This document shows positions 43,001-52,000 of a stretch of DNA of 64,000 bases, one piece after another. Source of the DNA: Tretioscincus oriximinensis (Eukaryota; Chordata; Lepidosauria; Squamata; Gymnophthalmidae); NCBI GenBank assembly GCA_022410635.1, contig JAJVDF010000859.1, positions 81,795-145,794 on the forward strand, in the 5' to 3' direction. The position numbers and the translations under genes were made by a program. How positions within the stretch are numbered: position 1 is the first letter of the stretch; every line of letters starts with the position of its first letter. The notes under the pieces were generated by a model that was not told the origin of the DNA, made no database searches, and saw only the letters and a program-made list of their open reading frames with translations.

Positions 43001-46000
43001 AACCTTAGGCCTGGCTACACATTTACTTTTAAATCTTCTTCAGTCTCAAAGAATGGATTTGATATATTCTTTTAGTTTAGTCCAGAAAAAAACCGGAATA
43101 AGCTGTGGAAGGTTTGAAGGTAAGTGTGTAATCTTGGCCTTTGATACTAGCATGAGAAAGGTTGGTAGCACAAGCTTTTGTAGACTAAATTTGTTTTTTT
43201 TTCAGATGCAATGGAGTGAATCTATATTTTTATAAAAAGCGTGCAAACAGAAGTTCTCAACAGCCCAATACAAGCATACCACATTTTTTCTTATTTTCTG
43301 AAATTTAACCTCAAAGTCAATTTCGGGATTTGGTGAGTTTTCAGTAGAATTTGGGGTTGCCATGTGTCGTGGATTTCATGGACAATCCGTGATTTATAAA
43401 GGGCAACTGGGCCAAAAGGAAAAAAAATTGTGGACATCCTTGTTCCTAGCCAGATCCTGGAAAGAGAGGTTTAGTGGGTTAAATGTTACTTGTATGCAAT
43501 GGGCAGGGAGGGAGAATGTTGGGTGGCGAGGTTGAAGACCACCAATGTTTGGAGCTGGCGTTGAGCTTGCTGCTTCTGCCCTAGCTTCTCCCTGGCATGC
43601 ATAAGTAAAGATCTGTGAAATTTTGTAATGTATTATTTGTGATTCTTTGTAATTTTATAATGTATTTGTTATTCTTCATAATTTTATAGTTTATTATGTT
43701 TTACCACGTTTATTATTTTGCATTGTATTTTTTTCTGTTTACTGTAAATTTTCTTTATGAAAAGCAGTAAACAAATAAAATGGAAATGAAATAAAACCTG
43801 ATTATTATTTTAGCACCCTTTTTACTCAAATGCTTGAATGCAAATGTTATTTTTTTACCCAGTACATATTGCTAATGAAGTAAGCAAATCATGGTGTTCA
43901 TTCTGCATTAAACAACTAGAAATATTTATTATTTATCCTTGAGAGTTTAGAGAAAAGGGGGATCATTGGAAAAAAAAACGTAATTTACAAAGCCCATTTA
44001 GGATTACATTTCAAGTAATCTTCTCATACATACTCTATATGTTTGTATATAAAAAGTTACTTTACCACTTCTATCTGCCAGTCCACCATGAATTACTCTT
44101 GCAACTGTGATATCTCCTGTTAGCTCGTGGCGTTTAATAGTGGCACCCTGAAATATAAGGAAAAAGAGAGTGTTAGTGAATGGATGGATGATAGAAGAAG
44201 CAANTATAAATTAGACCCTGTGTTACATGATTCCTTTGCAAGCATTTTTAGTGACAATAAAATGGGTAAATAAGAGATTCAACATGGTTGATTCATTATC
44301 TCTTCCTCTTAATATATGTATTTCTGTAACGTTTCTATATTGATTGTTTTTTGCTTCTTTCCAGGTGCCTAACTGATTAAGACTTGAAACTGATGATTTA
44401 TTAGACAAATTATTTTCATTCACAAAGTACTTTCCCCGATCAATGCAAAGTCCATATATCTTAGACTGACGAGATATTCTGAGACCCAACCGGGGTAATT
44501 AATATTAATGCTAATTTGCATATTCATAAATATGCAAATTACCCACCAACATGCATTCCCTTCCAAGATTCCCCCCCAAGAAATCGGTGAAGCATGTGAG
44601 ATTTTTTTTAACTGTGCGAGAATTTTTAAACTGAGAAATTTTGGAGTATATCAGAATTTTTTAATTTTTTTACAGAGGGGAAGGTGCCTTCAGAGGCTGG
44701 CCCCAGTTACCAGAACCCCCTAGTGGTGGTGCAGTAATGTTAAAAAAATATAATTTTTTTTTGAAGTGTGCGATAAAGTTTTGAAGTGTGTGAGAATTTT
44801 TATTTTTTACTGAGGGGTGGGTGCCTTCAGGAGCTGGCCTCAGATGCCAGAGCCCCCTGGTGGTGCTGCAGTGAATTTTTTTCAAAAAAACTTTTTTTAA
44901 ATTTTTTTTTCCGCAGCAAAAACCAGGGAAAGGTTCCCCCCCCGGGAGGGCGGGGTAGACACCCCAAAACCGGGTTTTCCCCCCTAAAAGGGGGCATCTG
45001 GTCAGCCTAATATATCTGAATATCTGAATCTATGTAAATATTAGACAATTATGTCAAATTAATTTGTCACTTTTGTTAGCAGATAGAGAAAAATATTGCC
45101 GCATAATCACTTGCTCATCATATCTAGAAGGTTTCTGGGACTTTTAAGTTCATACATATTTCTCTCAAATTCATTAAAGTCAATCTGTCCAAAATCTCTA
45201 AAACAGGGGGGACTCTGGATTTTTATCTTCAGTAAAAACATAAGCCTAAAGAAAAAAAACACGAATAAGAATCCTGATCCGAAGAGCATTTAGAATAAAA
45301 AATGAGTCAAATCCTTGGAGGAAAAAGTAATGACATGGATTGAAGTTAACATACGGTGCTCTTTCTTTCCAAATCCTTAAGAAAATATTTTTGGTGTTCC
45401 TCAACTTGCAGCATCTGAGAGATGTACTTTTCTGCTGCAAAAGTAGTAGAAACATGATTCTAACATTGTAACTCTTTTTCCTGAGGTAGCACAGTATAAT
45501 GTGTGCTGCCATTGTATTTTAGTCATTTTATTTATTTGTACTTGTATTTATTTGTGCATATACCTGAAGGTCTCAGAATGGCGCACATAGCTTTTGTTGT
45601 TTTCTCCACAACAGACACCCTGTGGAGTAGGTGGGGCTGAGAGAGTTCAAAGAACTGTGACTGGCCCAAGGTCACCCAGNTGGCTTTCGTGGAGGAGTGG
45701 GGAATCGAACCGGGAGACTACCAGGTACGAGTCCAACACTCTAACCATTACACCAAACTGGCTCTCGATTTTAGATGAAGGAAGTGCGCATGTGCAGCCA
45801 CAAAAAAGCATTACCTATGGCACCGATAATGCACATTTAAAAGGTTTGTACATCTCTGATTACATGAACAAGCCCTTATGTAGCAAAGTCCTTAATTCTT
45901 TAAAGCCAACNCTGTTTTATTATATGCGCAAAATAAATGTTAAATGCCAAAACACAAAGCTCGAGGGAATCTGATTTCTATTGGTATTTCTTTCCACCCT

Positions 46001-49000
46001 AGAAAAAAAATGACTGACATTATTAACTGAGCAAAGTTTCAGATGAAATACATTACTAGAGGTTGCTTGTTTTTCACCAGGCAGACAATTCTCATAGCCT
46101 CCTCATTTTCAGGTATGTTGTCAGGTAATGGTGGAAGAACTGGTTCATAATCCTTTTGGGCTACAACATCATGAGCAATTAATAGGGCCTGTAAAAAAAG
46201 GGGAAAAAATCAAAAGTTGTTAAAGAAAAAGAAGTAGATATTATCTTTGAATTTGATAGCCTGGAAATTAGATGTAACATAATAAATAAAAAGAAAAAAA
46301 TATACATGTTGGTGTTAATTTTATTTATTTATTTATTTAATTATAATTAATCACTGAACTTAAACCAGAAGGCCTATAATTTATCAATTTTATAGAATTT
46401 TAATCAGTGCCACCATTACTACTTTGATAAAAATTTATTAGAGTATTATTCATATCTGTACTTGTTTAAATATTTTTATGATGCAGTCATATGACTAATC
46501 ATTAGACTCATTACATACTAATAAGAACATAACCAATAAATCCAGATTACCAAACAAATTTAATAGGAATAATCTATTCAAGCAAGTGCAATGTGGTGTA
46601 ATTGGGAATTATGTAATTACATAATTTGAAGAGAGGAAGTTTGACAATTATTTATTTGTGCAACATTTGGCTGCTAAATAGTAACAAAAGTTTTTTTAAA
46701 TAACAAACCAGGTATATTTGTGTCTGATAATGAATGAATATCCCCCAAAGTCATTCATACCAATTTTTCGGAATAAACTGTGAATTGTCTTGCCATTCTA
46801 CTGTCTGTTAAAATTAAAATTAAAATGAAATTAAATAGGTGCTGCTCTCAGATAATAAATAACTTTTATGTCCAAGCCATTGGACATTGAAGGAATCTAA
46901 CATTAGGATCTCTTTCAAGAGCAATACTCTCTGAATTCTTTGAAATAGACTGATCAGGTTTTCTGAGGCTTAAACTGGGAAAATTANTATTTATACTAAT
47001 TTGCATATTCATGAATATGCAAATCACCCACCAACATGCATATCTCTCTGAAATCCCCATTCAATTAACCTACGAAGCACCTGTGAATTTTTCAGTGTGT
47101 GAAAAATTTGCATATTTTTATTTTTTTACTGAGGGGAGGCACCTTTAGGAGCTGGTCCCAGTTGCCAGAGCCCCCTAGGGGTGGTGCAGTGAATTTNTTT
47201 TTTTTTTTAATCTAGAATTTTTTTTTCCNCAGCAAAAAATGGGGNAANCCCCCCCCCCCCCCCAGGAGGGTAGGGTAAACACCCCAGACTGGGTTTCCCA
47301 CCAAAAAAGCGATTATCTAGTCAGCCTATTTGAAATTTATGCAACACTCAATGGCCTCCTACTTAGAACCAAATGAAGTATCTTCTATTTAATGGCAGAC
47401 TCTTGTCTGATTAAGCTTCTGATCTACTGCTGCCATCTGATTTGTTCAGAGTTGAACATTAACCTATGGAGCAGCTTTGGAATTTATTGTAATCTGTTAC
47501 TATTCTACCCAGAACTACAGTAAACCAAACCAGGAAAGAACAATTTCACACAACTTTATTTTAGACTATCTTCAGTTTATCTTTCAATTTAACAGCCCAT
47601 AGCTCAAATTTGCTTTTCTTTTCTTTTTCTGAATTAACACCCCTTTGACCAAAACAAAGGCCGAAGCCAAAATAGAGAAGAACACCCACTTAGATCTAAT
47701 TGCCATATTGCACTGATGAATTTTAATCATCTTACTGCTTTCTTCTGGTTATTCTCTGTCAATGCTCCATAACTTAAGGCCAGATCTTACTTTGAAGTGT
47801 GGGCCTCGAAGAAGCCGTCTTAGTTCTTTAACATCTGGACACTGTTGAGCTCCACGCAACAATTCCACCACCTACAGATGAAAAGTGGCTAATTTTAAAC
47901 ATACCTGCAGATCAAATTTTTAATTAACATTTTATGAGGAATTACAGTCAACAGAATTTTGTGACCACATGTGAAAAAATAAAAAATCCAAAATGGATAT
48001 GGGTGCAGTAATACTCTATTATTTCTCTGAAGAGACTATTCAATGAAAACTTGATATACAACCGCTGACTAAGGTGGCCGGTTATTTTCTGTTGTTATTC
48101 TCATCTCTCGTAGTCTCACCTCATGGGTCAGTGCTCGTGCCTGTGGTGTAAGAGGAGTAGGTTTTCTTTTGATATACTGGTGAAGGCATTCATAGACCTG
48201 TGAATAGCAAATGCTGAAGATAAAATCTTTACAAAACAAAATGCTGATTGGATAGGAAGAATATTGCCAGAAAATATGCTCCTAAATGTTCATCCTGCTA
48301 AAATATTTGTCTTTTGTAGACCTTGGACATACAAATCCTCTTCCATTTCTCAGCTTTTTTATTTTCATAGGTTAGTATTCTTTTAGACGGTCATCCCAGC
48401 ATCCATATCCCACACAAACTGTTTATACTAAATTTATTAGCTTCCCTGGAAAATAGATATATTCAGCTTCTGAAATTTAACATTCACAGGGGCATGCATA
48501 TCATGTCTGGAAAGAAAATTATCCCTGCACTATGTGTCACGTCATGTAGGTAATAATTATAATTAGTTTTCTTCTTGCCAAATCAGTAACAGCTAACAAG
48601 TACAGCAATTTCCAGTTATTTGCAACGTATTGGGAACCCAAACATGAGTATTTGACACCAAGGGTATAAATGGATACTAGGATGGAGCAACAGGCAGGAC
48701 TCCTGAAATACCATTTGCAGGGAGTCATGAACAGGAGCATATTTTGCTTTCCTCTGTTCGGACTGCCCAGGCGCATCTGGTGGGTCTCTGTGTGAGACAG
48801 AATGCTGGACTAGATGGGCTGTGGCCTGATCCAGTATGGCTCTTCTTATGTTCTCATGTTCTTACTTGTTTGGATGAGACTGGCTACTTGTGGAACCCCG
48901 GGGGAGGCATTCTGGCTTCTTCACATGCTGTTGGGGGTGCCATTGTGGTGTGAATTGGCACAGGCAGATATGGCTTTCTTCCTGTTTCCTCTGTAAGCCC

Positions 49001-52000
49001 ACCTCCCCACCAAAATTGCTATGTATGTCTGCTGGTCAGTGATGCTGTTCAATGGCACATGGAAAATTGGAACAGCTCCCGAGGAAAAGGAAGTTTGCGT
49101 TCTGTTTCCCCCTGTAAAGTTGCTTTCTCCGGAAACGTTGTAGCCATTAAAGAGCCAACACATGTTCCCAGATTATTTATGATAATCCTGGAATCATTTC
49201 CCATTTCTAGTGCATGGAATGAGCAAACGTGGACTTTCAACATCCAAAAGGAAGTTGATGCTTGAACAAGGTTTGAACGTAATGCTGCAAATAACAAGGA
49301 ATCCATGATACAATTGCTCCATTCCAATTGATCTCTTAATGCATATCCCCAACGAAGTGTGAAAATATTCTCAGTGACACACATTTGCTATCTGACACAA
49401 ACCCTATAAAAGNTTTTGCTGATTTGGAGAGTTTAAAAATATTTCAAAAGAATTCCACATATAACCGAAAGCCTGACACAAAACCCACTGATCAATGCCT
49501 TCCACCAGACCCTTTACTTTGAATTTGGAGCTATTAAAATGTCCTGTTTCTGGCTTAAAACACTTGTGCATTTATAGCACATTATCCGTGGACCTTAGAT
49601 TTTTATTAGGTGTATTTGATCACTCCAGTTCACATTATTAACAGGTTTTTTTTCTTTCTTTTTTTTTTTTTNGGGGGGGGTAGGTTTTAATGATGACACT
49701 TAAGATTATTTGCAACACTGGCAAGGGGAGGCACAGGACTACAATACCCCTGCCTCATTTTGAACAACAACAACAACAATAATCTTACCTTTAGAAGAGC
49801 CTGCAGCCATGGAGATCTGAGAAAATCATACAACATACCGACTCCATTGATATCTCTCTTATAGAACAGGCTCAGCTCTTGCAGGACCAGAGACAAGACA
49901 TGGGATAAACCTAATGAACAAAACCCATATATACTGGTAATATAAATATTTATGGAACGAAGTCTTTGTACAAACTGTAGGTAGACTTCTTCATGGACAA
50001 CAAAGCCATAATAGGGTTGCCATATTTTGGCAGACCAAAACTGGGGGGGGGGGGATACGTGCACACGGATGCTTGTGGTGAGACAGTGAGAACAGAGCTG
50101 CACAAAATCTCTGTTCTCCTGTCAAAACCCCAAGCGTTCTTCCTCTGCTGGAGGCGAGTTGCCACACTCTGCACGACAACTGGCACGAAACCCCGCCTCC
50201 AACAGAGGATCAGCTACGGCAAGCACCGAGGTTCCTTCCAACACCCTGGAAAGCGTTGCTTGGTCTGCAGCCATCAGCCCTGANGGCTCCTTTGCCTTTA
50301 AAATCCTGGATTTTTACATTCCCTGATGCAGCATCGAGGAATGTAAAAATCCGGGATTTTCTCTTAAAACCCGGAGGGGGCTATATTTTAATCCCCAAAG
50401 ATGGGATTCTCCCGCCTTCCCGGGACGTATNGCAACCTTAAGCCATAATGGTAAGAGACTGACTGATACCAGAATGGAAGATTATCAAGAAATGCCTTTG
50501 CTTTTTGGCCCTGGTCTCAAAACTAGCCAATGAACATTTCTAAGTATTAAGACGCATACTTTGTTAAACATATTAGCATCTTAATGCAAAAGATGCTGTT
50601 TTTTAAGTTTGCATAAAAAGCGAGGACAGAAGAGCATCAGCTTTAATGGGTGTGGAAAAGAGAAAATTTTAGCAGGTGCAACTAATAATATTTTCTCACA
50701 TATAGCTTCTATTGTTTTAGCTTTTCAATTTTAGAAGTCTTTATTACAATTTTATTGTGACCTGCTTTGAGATCTTTAGGGTTAGGGAAGAATATAAACA
50801 AACAAACAAACCCTGCAACATCTGTTGGAATTTCTTCTTCCCCTCCATAAAGCTGCAACTCTCCTATACCCATTTTTTATGGCACCCCTAGCTTTAATAA
50901 GGCATAAAAGGGGGAATCTTGCTAGATTTCCTTCCCTTTTACACCCATTAAATTCAGGTCTCCTATTCTGTTCCTTTTTAATGGCAAACACCTATCTATC
51001 CATCTATCTATCTATCCATCTATCCATCTCTTTATCTCACCCTTTAGCCAAAGGTCTCTGGGTGGATCACAGGAGAAAAACAATAAAATCAGCTAAAATA
51101 GACTTAGTTACTCTTTCACAGATAAAAATGATAACAGGGTCTGCGAGGAAAGACGTTCTACTTTGCTTCCTCACTACATGATTTGCCTTGCTATTTCTTT
51201 TAAAGTCTATAAANAAGCATTTTCGATCGTGCCTCACTCACCTTAAACTTTCCATGCTGCTCTAAATCTGAAACATTGCCTAGCAATCTTGTTACATGAT
51301 GAGCCTCATAAGGCATTGCTACACTTGCCTTCCTACAATCCCCAGCATTCTCTGCAAGCTGAAAGCCAATGAACCTTTACATGTCACCTCAAAGTCTCAC
51401 AAGATTTGCCAGGTTCACATTTCTGAATGTACCCATTCCTTTCAGATTTTAGAAATGTCCACTGTTGAATTGCAAAAACTGTGGTAGCTAGAGATTCCAT
51501 GACAAGAGACCTTTTTAGCGAGTGGGTCCCTGTACATGCGTGACTCTTGGGACCGATTGAAGGTGATGTTGCTTTCACCGCACTAGAAATCGTGAATGGG
51601 GATGGACCCTTAGCTGAAGACTTAGGTAAACAGGCGTGTTTACAGGTCCCTTTACTTAATGCCTAGTAAACTATTGCCATTCCATCAACAACACTTAGAT
51701 GGTATTCTGTGCCTATCATCGTCGTTGTGACATTATTATGCAATGTTTATACAAGAATATTATAATCAATAATACAACCCAGATTTTAGATAAATCTGAG
51801 TAACAATGAACTGTAAATAAGAGCAACTGAGCTTAGGCACTGCCAGAGATTCCCACACTGAAGTGGTTTGATATATAAATATAGTTAAAATTACCTACTC
51901 ATTTCTGCCTTCTGATAATTACAAGTAGTGACAGCATTTGGGGCTAAGATTTTTTCACTGCATGTGAAGACAGTTTTAGGTCAAGCACTTTCTCTATAGT

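Larger units (their letters stand above)
42873..46056. other. MPP4 introns 5 and 6
   Basis: Hold a decayed interspersed repeat near 43010-43200, a variant TA-flanked element (44462-45009) and a type-B SINE (45527-45768). The T-rich stretch at 43600-43780 is low complexity. Confidence 0.5.
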
